A stretch of 64,000 nt of DNA from the NCBI GenBank assembly GCA_021296235.1, contig JAGWAS010000011.1, positions 40,176-104,175 on the forward strand. Reading direction: 5' to 3'. The translations under genes were made by a program, and so were the position numbers. Below the pieces are notes generated by a model. That model saw only the letters and a program-made list of their open reading frames with translations. It ran no database searches and was not told where the DNA came from. Positions 1 to 8,318 of the stretch are shown here, piece by piece (the first letter of the stretch is position 1; each line of letters starts with the position of its first letter). Source of the stretch: Paracoccaceae bacterium (GTDB taxonomy: Bacteria > Pseudomonadota > Alphaproteobacteria > Rhodobacterales > Rhodobacteraceae).

Positions 1-920
1 TTGAAATTTGAGCTTTGTGGCCAGGCTGGATCCGGAATGTAGCCATCAATCTTGTTGTCGTCGCAGGAACCACCAACGTTGCGCGCATCCCGGTAGTAGC
101 CGAGCGCAATTATGAGGGATTGAGCCAACACAACTGGAGCCGCCAGAGGCCGGAAACGGTGCACTTCGGTGTCCCGCACGACAAAACAAACACTGGATCT
201 GGGGGCAAGCGGACTGGCCAGAGAATCTGTGATCGCCAGCACCGGTACCTTGCGGATATGGGCGTCACCAACAACATCCACCACCGGTTGGGAATACTCG
301 GCAAAACTGACGCCAATCAACAGGTCGTCCTTGCCCAACATTGCGGCCTGCTGAGGCAACATTCCACCGACCGAGTCCAATAGATGACATCGATACTCAA
401 GCCGGGTGAGTCCGTACGCCAGATATGCTGCGACCGGAAACGCCCTGCGCTGTCCAATGACATAAACCGCGTTTGCACTGTCCATCATACGGACCGCCCT
501 TCGCAACGCATCATCGTCGATGTCGTCCTTGAGCTGACTGACTGCAAGGGCTGAGGCGTCGGCATACTCCTTCAGGATCGCGGACGGATCATCTTTGGCT
601 GCCTCTTCCAGTTTGTTGCGATGCCGGTATATCTCATCCCGGTATGACGGCGCACCTTCGATCAGGCGCAGTCGGAAAACCGATTGCATTTCCGAAAAGC
701 CCGAAAATCCGAACACCTTGGCGAACCGGATGAGAGTGGATGGCTGGACGCCTGTTTCCTCTGCCACCTCAACCACAGTTTGAAGCGCAAGCCGATTGGG
801 GTCGGCCAAGGCATGCCGTGCGATTCGCTTGAGGTGCGGGCTCAAGGATTCGAACCTCTGCTGAAACGCCTCGCGCAAACGGTCAAAGTCCTTGGGAGGT
901 TCGGAGTTCACAACGTTCAA
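1..920 (-). CDS. MurR/RpiR-family transcriptional regulator with SIS domain (3' end outside window)
   Basis: The minus frame is open from about 920 to the left edge with no stop, giving 306 codons, so the 3' end lies outside the window. The N-terminal quarter is an RpiR-type helix-turn-helix (around residues 35-75, with VAEETGVQPSTLIRFAKVFG). It is followed by a sugar-isomerase (SIS) domain at about 120-260, containing AVYVIGQRR and DLLIGVSFAEYS. The family consists of DNA-binding regulators that sense phosphosugars or other small metabolites. No ATG is in frame. TTG at 920 or GTG at 911 are the candidate starts, and neither has a strong ribosome site. The gene diverges from the dehydrogenase/ABC cluster at 1122, so it is inferred to be the local regulator, probably acting at the palindromes between them. 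Confidence 0.85.
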   Translation of the reverse strand, partial: MNVVNSEPPKDFDRLREAFQQRFESLSPHLKRIARHALADPNRLALQTVVEVAEETGVQPSTLIRFAKVFGFSGFSEMQSVFRLRLIEGAPSYRDEIYRHRNKLEEAAKDDPSAILKEYADASALAVSQLKDDIDDDALRRAVRMMDSANAVYVIGQRRAFPVAAYLAYGLTRLEYRCHLLDSVGGMLPQQAAMLGKDDLLIGVSFAEYSQPVVDVVGDAHIRKVPVLAITDSLASPLAPRSSVCFVVRDTEVHRFRPLAAPVVLAQSLIIALGYYRDARNVGGSCDDNKIDGYIPDPAWPQSSNF

Positions 921-993
921 GATCCACCCATCATGGCCACGTTTAGCCTTACACCGCAATGTTTCCAAAATTCGAGCAGGAATGCAACGACAT

Positions 994-1004
994 TCACAAT
1001 GTGA
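994..1004. promoter_or_regulatory. Short palindrome TCACAATGTGA, candidate operator
   Basis: This 11-base palindrome (arms TCACA/TGTGA around one base) lies in the gap between the divergent RpiR regulator and the dehydrogenase gene. It sits 7 bases from a second, longer palindrome. A regulator site is inferred from position and symmetry alone. Confidence 0.35.
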
Positions 1005-1010
1005 CTATTT

Positions 1011-1026
1011 GAATGAAATTTCATTC
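1011..1026. promoter_or_regulatory. Perfect 16-bp palindrome, candidate RpiR operator
   Basis: GAATGAAATTTCATTC is a perfect palindrome with a GAAATTTC core. It lies 25 bases upstream of the -35 box of the dehydrogenase promoter and about 90 bases before the RpiR start. AT-rich palindromes of this form are common for RpiR-type dimers. The assignment to this regulator is inferred from the divergent arrangement. Confidence 0.5.
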
Positions 1027-1050
1027 TTGATATCCAGATATGAATTGATG

Positions 1051-1079
1051 TTGCAATAGAACGAAAATTCGAATACAAT
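1051..1079 (+). promoter_or_regulatory. Sigma-70-type promoter for the dehydrogenase/ABC operon
   Basis: The -35 box TTGCAA (1051-1056) and the -10 box TACAAT (1074-1079) are separated by exactly 17 bases, each one or two mismatches from consensus. Transcription would start near 1086. That leaves almost no leader before the ATG at 1098, which favours the in-frame ATG at 1122 as the translation start. Confidence 0.6.
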
Positions 1080-1121
1080 GCACATAATTGAACGAACATG
1101 CAGATAGGGAATCGCACTGTC

Positions 1122-2069
1122 ATGACTGAACGGGTCGGATTTGCTGGCACTGGATTGATGGGAAGTGGCATGGCGAAGAACATCCTCGCCGCCGGATATC
1201 CACTCTCTGTCGTGGCGCACCGCGCCCGGGAACCTGTCGATGCGCTGGTTGCCAAGGGTGCCACAGAACACTCCTGTTACCGGGAACTGGCGGCAGAGTC
1301 AGATCTGGTGCTGCTCTGTGTAACCGGAACACCCGAAGTCGAGAATATCGTCTATCAGCAGGATGGGCTGCTTGAGGGAGCACATGACGGCTTGATCGTA
1401 GTTGACTGCTCAACCAGCGAACCTTCCTCGACCAAGCGGATTTCAAGCGATTTTGGCGAACGTGGCGCATCCCTTGTGGACGCACCGCTTGCCCGCACCC
1501 CGGCTGATGCCGAGGCAGGTCGGCTGAACACCATGGTTGGAGCCGCGCCGGAAGATTTCGCACGTATCCGGCCAATACTGGAGACATGCTGCGAGAACAT
1601 CTTCCACATGGGGCCGGTCGGCTCCGGCCACAAGACGAAGCTTGTCTACAACTTCATTACCATGGGGTATGCGGCACTAATTTCCGAGGCGCTTTGTGCC
1701 TGTGCTGCAACCGGCGTAGATTTGAAACGCTTCTCTGACGTCGTGTCCGCAGGCGGCGCCAATAGCGGAATCTTCCAGTTGATCGTTCCGAGGGCGATTG
1801 CGCAAGGAGACTGTTCCGGACTTGCTTTCAGCCTTGCCAATGCCGAAAAAGACCTGCGTTACTTCAACCGCATGACTGATGATGTGCCGTTGGCAGGCAT
1901 GCTCGGGCGTGCCGTTCAGCATGCGCTTATCCAAGGGCTCAATCTTGGCTACGCCGACGGACTCGTTGGCGATCTGGTTCGTGTCCAGGAACGACTTAAC
2001 GGAATTGGGATACTCGACCACAACGCGTCATTGCCGGAACAAACCTCAGGCGATGCCGAACACGCGTGA
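1122..2069 (+). CDS. NAD(P)-dependent 3-hydroxyisobutyrate dehydrogenase family oxidoreductase
   Basis: This 315-residue beta-hydroxyacid dehydrogenase oxidises small 2- or 3-hydroxycarboxylates with NAD(P). The N-terminal Rossmann motif GTGLMG is at residues 9-14. The catalytic-lysine region is GSGHKTKLVYN near residue 180, and the C-terminal helical domain is complete. The substrate loop reads DAPLARTP instead of the usual DAPVSGG, so the substrate is probably not plain 3-hydroxyisobutyrate. An in-frame ATG at 1098 is possible, but 1122 fits the promoter better. It is the first gene of the cluster running to 9131, divergent from the RpiR regulator, and it probably acts on the imported compound or a product of it. 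Confidence 0.85.
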   Translation: MTERVGFAGTGLMGSGMAKNILAAGYPLSVVAHRAREPVDALVAKGATEHSCYRELAAESDLVLLCVTGTPEVENIVYQQDGLLEGAHDGLIVVDCSTSEPSSTKRISSDFGERGASLVDAPLARTPADAEAGRLNTMVGAAPEDFARIRPILETCCENIFHMGPVGSGHKTKLVYNFITMGYAALISEALCACAATGVDLKRFSDVVSAGGANSGIFQLIVPRAIAQGDCSGLAFSLANAEKDLRYFNRMTDDVPLAGMLGRAVQHALIQGLNLGYADGLVGDLVRVQERLNGIGILDHNASLPEQTSGDAEHA

Positions 2070-2120
2070 ATCGCGTTCAACTGAACAAAGGATGCCGAAG
2101 CAAACAAGAGGAGAAACAAA

Positions 2121-3416
2121 ATGGCAGAACTGAAACTCACAAGGCGTTCCATGCTGAAAAAGACAGGCCTCGCCACTGCGGCAGGCACAGTCACCTTCAT
2201 GGGCCCCTGGTATTACAACCGCGTCTATGCCGCCGCTTCGGACAAGCCGATCCTGATTGGACTTACATCCGATGCATCGGGCCAATACGCCAACTCTGGA
2301 GCGTCAGACCGACGCGGTATGCTGATGGCAATAGCCGAGTTCAATGAGCGCGGCGGTGTTTTGGGGCGGATGGTCGAAACCATCCACATTGACACCGAGA
2401 CAACGCCAGCCACAGGGAGTCGGGCGGCAGAACGCCTCATCACCCGAAACGAGTGTGCGTTCCTCATTGGAGCGGTGAGTTCGGGAGTTGCAAACGCAAT
2501 TTCACAGGTTGCCCAGAAATACGGCACCATCTACCTGAACACCAACTCAAGTTCGCCCACCGAGTCCGGAAAGAATTGCCACCGGGTAAAGTTCGTATGG
2601 GACGGGAACGGCAAGAACTTCGCCCAGGCTGCCGTCAAGAATGCAATCAGTTCCTACGGAACGAAGTGGATGCTGATGACCAACGACTACGTCTGGGGCC
2701 ACAATACCTCGGCCGCCACCCGGCAATTGGTGGAACAGTTCGGGGGAGAGATCATAGACGAGATCCTGGTTCCGCAGGGCACGCGGGACTTTAGCTCCAT
2801 GCTGCTCAAGGTGCAGCAGGCAGCGCCTCAGGTGGTCGCCGCTGCAGTAGGGGGTGATGATCAAAAGGCAATGCGTCAACAGGTCTCCCAACTCGGGCTT
2901 GGCGAAAAGATGGCGTGGATCAACAACCAGCAGGATTGGCCGGATGTGTACGGCTTGCCTATTGAGAACCTTTTCGGCGTCTTCGGCACCACATGGTATT
3001 GGAAGCTTGACCTGCCAGGTGTCGCCGAGTTTGTTCAAAGGTACCAGGCAGCATACCCGGATACCAGGATGCGCGTGCCGGGCAATGTTTTCTACAATGG
3101 TTACATGGCCACCAAGGAACTCCTCAGCGCAGTGGAGCGGGCCGGTTCGACCAACAACCATAAGGTCATCCGTGAACTTGAAGGTTTGAAGGTATCAGCC
3201 CATGACCGGATGCAGCATCACGATGCCTACATGAACCCGGCGACGCATCAGATGCAGCAGACAGTCTATCTTGCGACCGCAAACCAAGGCACTGAGGACC
3301 AGGATGACCTGTTCAGGATTCTGAGCCAGTCCGACCCGGAGGAAATCCGGGACGCTGGGGCGGACGCGGCCTGCATGATGGAGTCGCTCGACGATACTCC
3401 AACATTTGAAATGTAG
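2121..3416 (+). CDS. Liv-type ABC transporter substrate-binding protein, Tat-exported
   Basis: This 431-residue periplasmic type-1 binding protein belongs to the branched-chain amino acid/amide/urea class (Peripla_BP_6). The N-terminus carries a twin-arginine signal (TRRSMLKKTGLA, residues 7-18), a hydrophobic stretch and a likely cut after YAAA, so export is folded through Tat. The mature part opens with the typical PILIGLTSDASGQYA. A clear GGAGA ribosome site precedes the ATG. Its permeases and ATPases follow. The ligand cannot be read from sequence; the oxidoreductases on both sides suggest an oxidisable carboxylate, amide or amino acid derivative. Confidence 0.88.
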   Translation: MAELKLTRRSMLKKTGLATAAGTVTFMGPWYYNRVYAAASDKPILIGLTSDASGQYANSGASDRRGMLMAIAEFNERGGVLGRMVETIHIDTETTPATGSRAAERLITRNECAFLIGAVSSGVANAISQVAQKYGTIYLNTNSSSPTESGKNCHRVKFVWDGNGKNFAQAAVKNAISSYGTKWMLMTNDYVWGHNTSAATRQLVEQFGGEIIDEILVPQGTRDFSSMLLKVQQAAPQVVAAAVGGDDQKAMRQQVSQLGLGEKMAWINNQQDWPDVYGLPIENLFGVFGTTWYWKLDLPGVAEFVQRYQAAYPDTRMRVPGNVFYNGYMATKELLSAVERAGSTNNHKVIRELEGLKVSAHDRMQHHDAYMNPATHQMQQTVYLATANQGTEDQDDLFRILSQSDPEEIRDAGADAACMMESLDDTPTFEM

Positions 3417-3428
3417 GCCTTCATTTTG

Positions 3429-3466
3429 CCTCCGGTCCCTTGTTGACCATTACAGGGGATCGGAGG
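3429..3466 (+). promoter_or_regulatory. Imperfect stem-loop between binding-protein and permease genes
   Basis: Arms at 3429-3439 (CCTCCGGTCCC) and 3455-3466 (GGGGATCGGAGG) pair imperfectly around a 15-base loop, just after the stop of the binding-protein gene. There is no U-tract. It probably protects the upstream mRNA or limits read-through into the permease genes, as in other binding-protein operons. Confidence 0.4.
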
Positions 3467-3551
3467 AGTATCATTCAGCGGATGGGATCCACTGCGTGAG
3501 AGGATTTCAACTGCTTGCCTGAACACTGGGATTTGGTCGAACCGCCCCAAC

Positions 3552-4472
3552 ATGTCACAAATCATCCCACACATCCTGAACGGATTGAGCCTCGGTCTGC
3601 TCTTTGCACTGATTGCACTTGGTTTCATGCTCATCGTCGGGGTCATGGAGCTCATCAACCTCGCCCATGGATCGCTGTTCGCACTGGGTGCGTATTTTGC
3701 AATGATGATCATCTCTCCGAACCTTGTTTGGACCGGTGCAGTCGGTGAATTCTGGCAGGCGGTTCCCCTGTCGCTCCGCTATGGTTTGGCCATTCTTGTC
3801 GCACCGGTGATGGTTGCTGTCGTTGGAATGGGCCTCGAATTCTGCATGCGCCGAACCTACGGAAAAAAAGCGGAATACGGTCTCCTCATGACATTCGGTG
3901 CGGCGTTGGTCATTGAGGAAGCAATTCGGCTCGTCTGGGGACCGTCGGAGCAGTACCTGCAGGTGCCACAGGCCATCTCAGGTGCCGTTCTGTTCGCCGG
4001 GCTGATCTACTCAAAGTACAAGCTCTTTGCTGCATTGTTTGCTGCTGGAGCCATTGTTCTGGTTTGGTTTTTCCTCGAACGCACCCCGTACGGTGCCATC
4101 ATCAAGGCTGGCGCCCACGACAGCGAGATGGTCCGGGCACTCGGAATCAACCTGTCGAGGCTTCGCTTGTTGGTGTTCGGGCTGGGCGCGGGGCTTGCCG
4201 GCTTTGCCGGTATCGTGCTGACACCGATCTGGGGGCTGCGTCCGCATGTGGGAATCGACGCCGTCATTCCGGCCTTTCTCATCATTGTGCTCGGTGGCGT
4301 AGGCAGCTTCTGGGGCGCCGTTGCCGGTGGAATCTTGGTGGGATTGGCAGTCGGAATTACCGGCGCCTACGCCTCGGAGTGGTCATTGCTGTCGATGTAT
4401 TTGCTCCTGATTGCAGTGGTTTCGGTGCGTGCGCGTGGCCTGCTTGGCAAAAAGAGTGCGTTGGAGGCGTAA
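3552..4472 (+). CDS. Branched-chain-type ABC transporter permease LivH
   Basis: This 306-residue inner-membrane permease of the LivH family has about eight hydrophobic segments. The signature GLSLGLLFALIALGFMLIVG near the N-terminus and AFLIIVLGGVGSFWGAVAGG near the C-terminus are diagnostic. It forms the heterodimeric channel with the LivM protein encoded next. The ATG at 3552 has no strong ribosome site, and the 135-base gap after the binding-protein gene contains a stem-loop. Confidence 0.92.
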   Translation: MSQIIPHILNGLSLGLLFALIALGFMLIVGVMELINLAHGSLFALGAYFAMMIISPNLVWTGAVGEFWQAVPLSLRYGLAILVAPVMVAVVGMGLEFCMRRTYGKKAEYGLLMTFGAALVIEEAIRLVWGPSEQYLQVPQAISGAVLFAGLIYSKYKLFAALFAAGAIVLVWFFLERTPYGAIIKAGAHDSEMVRALGINLSRLRLLVFGLGAGLAGFAGIVLTPIWGLRPHVGIDAVIPAFLIIVLGGVGSFWGAVAGGILVGLAVGITGAYASEWSLLSMYLLLIAVVSVRARGLLGKKSALEA

Positions 4473-4476
4473 GTCG

Positions 4477-5490
4477 ATGGATGCACTCCAAGCCATTGTG
4501 GGCCGCTGGGTTTCGCGTGAGATGCTGCTGTTTCTGCTCGTGCTGGTTACTCTTCCGATCTGGATCGAGCCGTTCGGGCTGTACCAGTATCTGGGCGTTG
4601 AGATCGTGATCTGGATGATTTACGGATTCGGATTCAACTTGCTGCTTGGCTATTCTGGACTTCCCAGCTTTGGGCACGGCGCATTCTTCGGAATTGGCGC
4701 CTACGCTTTCGGGCTATTTCAGGTCCAAATCTTCGAAAATTTATTGTTGGGCATCATGGGTGCGGTCGCAGCTTCGTTTGTTGCCGGTGCAATTGTCGCG
4801 TGTTTCCTTAGTCATAGGCGCGGCATCTATTTTGCCCTTATGACCATCGCATTTGGACAGGTATTTTGGTTCATTGCAATCAAATGGCACGCCCTAACCG
4901 GCGGTGAGGACGGGTTGCTGAACATACCTCGTCCCGCCTTGGAAGTTGCTGTAACGTCGGTCGGCCTTGGTTCCAATGTTGCTCTTTTCTACTTCGCCCT
5001 TTCCGTGCTCGCGGTCGTAATCGTCGTTCTGTGGCGGCTCGTCCACTCACCGTTCGGCAAGGTGTTGCAGGCCATCCGGCAGAACGAAACGCGGGCGCGT
5101 TTTGTGGGCTACAATGTCTGGTTGTTCAAATGGGCCGCATTCTCGCTGTCTGCAGCCATTGCCGGGCTCGCCGGGTCGCTTTTCTCAATGGCACAGCAGA
5201 GCGCATACCCGGACGTCATGAGCCTGCACGCATCCGGCATTATTGTCATGATGACCCTGATCGGGGGCGGGTTCGTCAGCTTCTGGGGACCGGCAATCGG
5301 GGTGGCGGTTTACTTTCTCGCACGAGATGTTCTCGGCACCATGACCGAGACGTGGCTGCTGTGGTTCGGGCTGCTTTTCGTGCTTGTGGTATTGTTCAAG
5401 CCTGAGGGCATTGCGGGAGCTTGGCAGCAATATGTTGGCACCGGTTCTCACCGGAGGGTGGCAAGTTTGTTCCGGCTGGGACGGAAGTGA
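4477..5490 (+). CDS. Branched-chain-type ABC transporter permease LivM
   Basis: This 337-residue LivM-family permease partners LivH. It has multiple membrane segments and the family motifs GLPSFGHGAFFGIGAYAFG and TLIGGGFVSFWGPAIG. The frame is open back to 4411, but the ATG at 4477 lies 8 bases after GGAGG and 4 bases after the livH stop, so it is preferred. It is translated in the same operon as livH and livG. Confidence 0.92.
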   Translation: MDALQAIVGRWVSREMLLFLLVLVTLPIWIEPFGLYQYLGVEIVIWMIYGFGFNLLLGYSGLPSFGHGAFFGIGAYAFGLFQVQIFENLLLGIMGAVAASFVAGAIVACFLSHRRGIYFALMTIAFGQVFWFIAIKWHALTGGEDGLLNIPRPALEVAVTSVGLGSNVALFYFALSVLAVVIVVLWRLVHSPFGKVLQAIRQNETRARFVGYNVWLFKWAAFSLSAAIAGLAGSLFSMAQQSAYPDVMSLHASGIIVMMTLIGGGFVSFWGPAIGVAVYFLARDVLGTMTETWLLWFGLLFVLVVLFKPEGIAGAWQQYVGTGSHRRVASLFRLGRK

Positions 5491-5493
5491 GAA

Positions 5494-6237
5494 ATGGCCC
5501 TTTTCGAGGCACATGGCATCCATAAACGATTTGGGCATCAGGTGGTGCTTGAACAAATCAACCTGAGTTTCGAGTCAAACCAACTAAGTGGCGTCATTGG
5601 ACCGAATGGTGCAGGAAAAACCACCTGTTTCAATGTGCTGACCGGCAGGTTCAAGCCTGACCGCGGCCAAGTACTGTTCGACGGTGAGGATATCACCGGA
5701 CTTGCGCCGAACGGAATTGCCCGCAGGGGAATCTCGCGCTCCTTCCAGATCATGAGTCTGTTCGACGAGTACTCGGCGCTTGAGAATCTGTTGATTGCGT
5801 TGCCGGAGGTGCGAAAACGCGGTTTCAGCATGATGCGCAGACTGGATGCGGACAGCGAAGCCGCGGACCGGGCCTCATGCGTCCTCGCACGGGTTGGCCT
5901 TGCGGGGAGCGAGCATCGTCGCGCAGGTGACTTGGCATATGGCGAGCGCCGTTCGCTGGAGATCGGCGTGGCGCTGGCGGCCGAGCCGCGTTTGCTGCTT
6001 TTGGACGAACCCACATCGGGCCTCGGTGCCGATGCAACAGCGCGCCTTGCAGAATTGGTGCGGAGCCTCAAAAGTGACTATTCGATCGTTGTCATTGAGC
6101 ATGACATGCGATTCCTGTTCGATCTTGCCGACACGATTTCGGTCATTCACTGGGGGCAGGTGATCGCCAGCGGCACACCCGAAGCCCTTCGCGAAAACAA
6201 GTGGGTCCGGCGTTCAATGCTTGGACGGGTCGAATGA
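5494..6237 (+). CDS. Branched-chain-type ABC transporter ATPase LivG
   Basis: This 247-residue ABC ATPase has Walker A GPNGAGKTT, Walker B LLLLDEPTSGL, an H-loop (VVIEHDM) and the family insert ITGLAPNGIARRGISRSFQ. The signature region reads LAYGERRSLEIG in place of LSGGQ; LivG-type ATPases often vary here. It sits 4 bases after livM and its stop overlaps the livF start (ATGA). It energises the LivHM channel together with LivF. Confidence 0.92.
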   Translation: MALFEAHGIHKRFGHQVVLEQINLSFESNQLSGVIGPNGAGKTTCFNVLTGRFKPDRGQVLFDGEDITGLAPNGIARRGISRSFQIMSLFDEYSALENLLIALPEVRKRGFSMMRRLDADSEAADRASCVLARVGLAGSEHRRAGDLAYGERRSLEIGVALAAEPRLLLLDEPTSGLGADATARLAELVRSLKSDYSIVVIEHDMRFLFDLADTISVIHWGQVIASGTPEALRENKWVRRSMLGRVE

Positions 6238-6932
6238 TTCTTGAAGTTTCGGACATCAAGACCTTCTACAACGAAACACAGGCCCTTTTTGGAGTTTCTT
6301 TGGAGATCAAACAGGGCGAAGTGGTGGCATTGTTGGGGCCAAACGGGGCAGGAAAGACAACAACACTGCGTTCAATACTGGGGTTGACGCCGGCTCGGAG
6401 CGGCTCAATCCGGTTTGATGGAAGCGACATCACCCACAGCGCAACCCATGAAATCTCCCGCCTCGGCATTGGTTGGGTGCCGGACGATCGCCGTATCTTT
6501 CCGACGCTGACGGTGGCACGAAACCTCGCGATTGCCCGCAAGCAAACAAGGTTTCGAACATGGTCGCTTAAGGAGATGTTTGGCATATTCTCTGCTCTTG
6601 AACACCTCATGGATCGGGAGTGCGAGAATCTTTCCGGTGGTGAGATGCAAATGGTTGCGATCAGCCGTGCACTTCTTGGCGCGCCGGGCCTCGTCCTGTT
6701 TGATGAACCCACCCAGGGGTTGGCACCAAAGGTGGCACAGGATGTAATGGCGACGGTCTCGCGCCTGAGGGACGCCAGTATCTCGGCTCTGGTTGTGGAA
6801 CAGAACGCTGTCGTAGCACTGCAATCCAGCGACCGCGCCTACGTCATGGACCGCGGCCGGATCGTGCATCATGGTTTGGCGTGCGAATTGTTGGCTGACG
6901 ACGAGCTCCGCGTCAGCCTGTTGGGGGTTTGA
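6234..6932 (+). CDS. Branched-chain-type ABC transporter ATPase LivF
   Basis: This 232-residue LivF-family ATPase has Walker A GPNGAGKTT, signature LSGGEMQM, Walker B LVLFDEPTQGL and the D-loop/H-loop region LVVEQNAVVAL. The ATG at 6234 overlaps the livG stop in the ATGA arrangement. The frame extends upstream, but that start is clearly the coupled one. It is the second nucleotide-binding subunit, and with LivG it completes a functional ATPase pair. The abnormal third ATPase that follows is therefore not needed to fill a gap. Confidence 0.92.
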   Translation: MILEVSDIKTFYNETQALFGVSLEIKQGEVVALLGPNGAGKTTTLRSILGLTPARSGSIRFDGSDITHSATHEISRLGIGWVPDDRRIFPTLTVARNLAIARKQTRFRTWSLKEMFGIFSALEHLMDRECENLSGGEMQMVAISRALLGAPGLVLFDEPTQGLAPKVAQDVMATVSRLRDASISALVVEQNAVVALQSSDRAYVMDRGRIVHHGLACELLADDELRVSLLGV

Positions 6933-7570
6933 AGTTGTCGGTGCCGATTCTCGAAATCGAGGGGCTGGTCAAGCGCTACGCCACTGGACTGTTCCAGCAA
7001 AAGGAGACGTTTCGACTGGAGGCAGACCTCACATTCCATGACTCGACCATTGTCGGAATATTGGGGCCGAATGGATCAGGCAAAACAACGCTGTTCGAGT
7101 TGATCACGGGCTCCAACGTGCCGAGCGCAGGTAATGTGAGGGTCATGGGCCGGAACATTCACGACGTGAAGTATGCAGAGCGGGACCGGCTCGCGATCCA
7201 TTACCACCAGTCGTACCAGGTTCGGCGCTACCGCCGGACCCGGCCATCGCTGCTCATGCAGGCTGCTGGCCACGATTACCCGATTGTGCACCTGTTCGAC
7301 GAGCCGCAGTTCAATACGCAGGACGGGTATATCGGTTTCATGCTGGATTTCTTTCGCAAGTTGAGAGCTCAAGGACGGCTTGTATTCGTATGCCTGCACC
7401 CGAATGAGCCCTATCACTTGGAGTTGATGGAGGAGGTTTGCGAAAGATATGTCTTCGTGTTGGCCGGTCGGATCCGCGGGTTCCCGAATTTCGGTTCCAT
7501 GCTGCAGGAACCTGATATCCGAACCTATCTTGGCAAGCTGGCACCGTCTGAAGCAGAGCATTTGCCATGA
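6929..7570 (+). CDS. Degenerate ABC-ATPase-like protein lacking the helical subdomain and signature motif
   Basis: This 213-residue protein begins like a normal ABC ATPase: A-loop region, then Walker A GPNGSGKT at 46-53. The Q-loop-like YHQSYQ (around 92-97) is followed only about 22 residues later by Walker B IVHLFDEP (119-126). A normal ATPase has about 70 residues there, with the helical subdomain and LSGGQ. An H-loop-like FVCLHP occurs near 157. The reading frame is clean and coupled to livF (TTGA overlap), and its stop overlaps the next gene, so it is not an obvious pseudogene. It may bind ATP but could not complete the usual two-site sandwich. A regulatory or assembly role is inferred. 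TTG at 6929 or 6935, or GTG at 6941, may be the start. Confidence 0.7.
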   Translation: MKLSVPILEIEGLVKRYATGLFQQKETFRLEADLTFHDSTIVGILGPNGSGKTTLFELITGSNVPSAGNVRVMGRNIHDVKYAERDRLAIHYHQSYQVRRYRRTRPSLLMQAAGHDYPIVHLFDEPQFNTQDGYIGFMLDFFRKLRAQGRLVFVCLHPNEPYHLELMEEVCERYVFVLAGRIRGFPNFGSMLQEPDIRTYLGKLAPSEAEHLP

Positions 7571-8304
7571 GTGCAGACCGGCTTTCGGTGGTAACCGGCG
7601 CGGCTGGCGTACTTGGCGCTGCGATTTCCCGGCGTCTTGTGACCGCAGGGCACCGGGTAATCATGATGGACATGGCCGCCGATCGGCTTGAAATGGAAGC
7701 CGGCCTGATCGGAGACGCGGTTTGGCCACTGGCAGTGGACGTTGCCGATCCCAAGGATGTGGAGCGCGCTTGTGCCACAATCTGCCACCGGCATGGCGAT
7801 GCGGACACCCTCATCAACAACGCTGGGATCCTTTCCAATCACAAGATAGAGGGCACATCGCCAGAGGAGTGGCGGCAATTGTTGTCGGTTAACCTCGATA
7901 GTGCATTCTACCTCTCCCGCGCCCTGCTTCCTGCAATGCGGCGGCAAGGATTCGGTCGCGTGGTCAACATATGCTCCCTCGCAATGAAGACCGGCGGGCT
8001 GACCGCCGGCACCGCCTACACCGCATCCAAAGGGGGTCTTGGCGCCCTTACATTCTCCCTGGCGCGCGAAGTCGCAGCAGAAGGCGTTACCGTCAATGGC
8101 GTGGCACCGGCATATGTGCGAACACCAATGATCACCGAACATCTCACATGTGAGCAACGTCGCGAACTGGTTCGGCAAATTCCGGTCGGCCGCTTTTGCG
8201 AACCCGGCGAGGTCGCAGAACTGATAGCCTTTCTGGTGTCACAGCACGCCGGATTCATCACCGGTGAGATAATTGACGTCAACGGTGGGCTGCACTTGGA
8301 CTAG
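7567..8304 (+). CDS. Short-chain dehydrogenase/reductase (first of two)
   Basis: This 245-residue classical SDR has cofactor motif TGAAGVLG (residues 11-18), NNAG at about 79-82, and catalytic YTASK. The acidic residue after the second strand (IMMDMA) favours NAD over NADP. It is translationally coupled to the ATPase-like gene (ATGA). SDRs of this size oxidise secondary alcohols or reduce ketones. In this operon the likely role is a step in breaking down the imported substrate, which cannot be named from sequence. Confidence 0.85.
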   Translation: MSADRLSVVTGAAGVLGAAISRRLVTAGHRVIMMDMAADRLEMEAGLIGDAVWPLAVDVADPKDVERACATICHRHGDADTLINNAGILSNHKIEGTSPEEWRQLLSVNLDSAFYLSRALLPAMRRQGFGRVVNICSLAMKTGGLTAGTAYTASKGGLGALTFSLAREVAAEGVTVNGVAPAYVRTPMITEHLTCEQRRELVRQIPVGRFCEPGEVAELIAFLVSQHAGFITGEIIDVNGGLHLD

Positions 8305-8318
8305 GATGACCGTCAATC

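Noticed and set aside
840..860. T-loop-like sequence AGGTTCGAATCCT on the minus strand, suggesting a tRNA
   Set aside because: It lies inside the RpiR coding frame. No matching acceptor, D or anticodon stems can be formed around it.
5936..5972. Missing LSGGQ in LivG considered as a defect
   Set aside because: LivG-type ATPases often have a variant signature (here LAYGERRSLEIG), and all other motifs and the length are normal.
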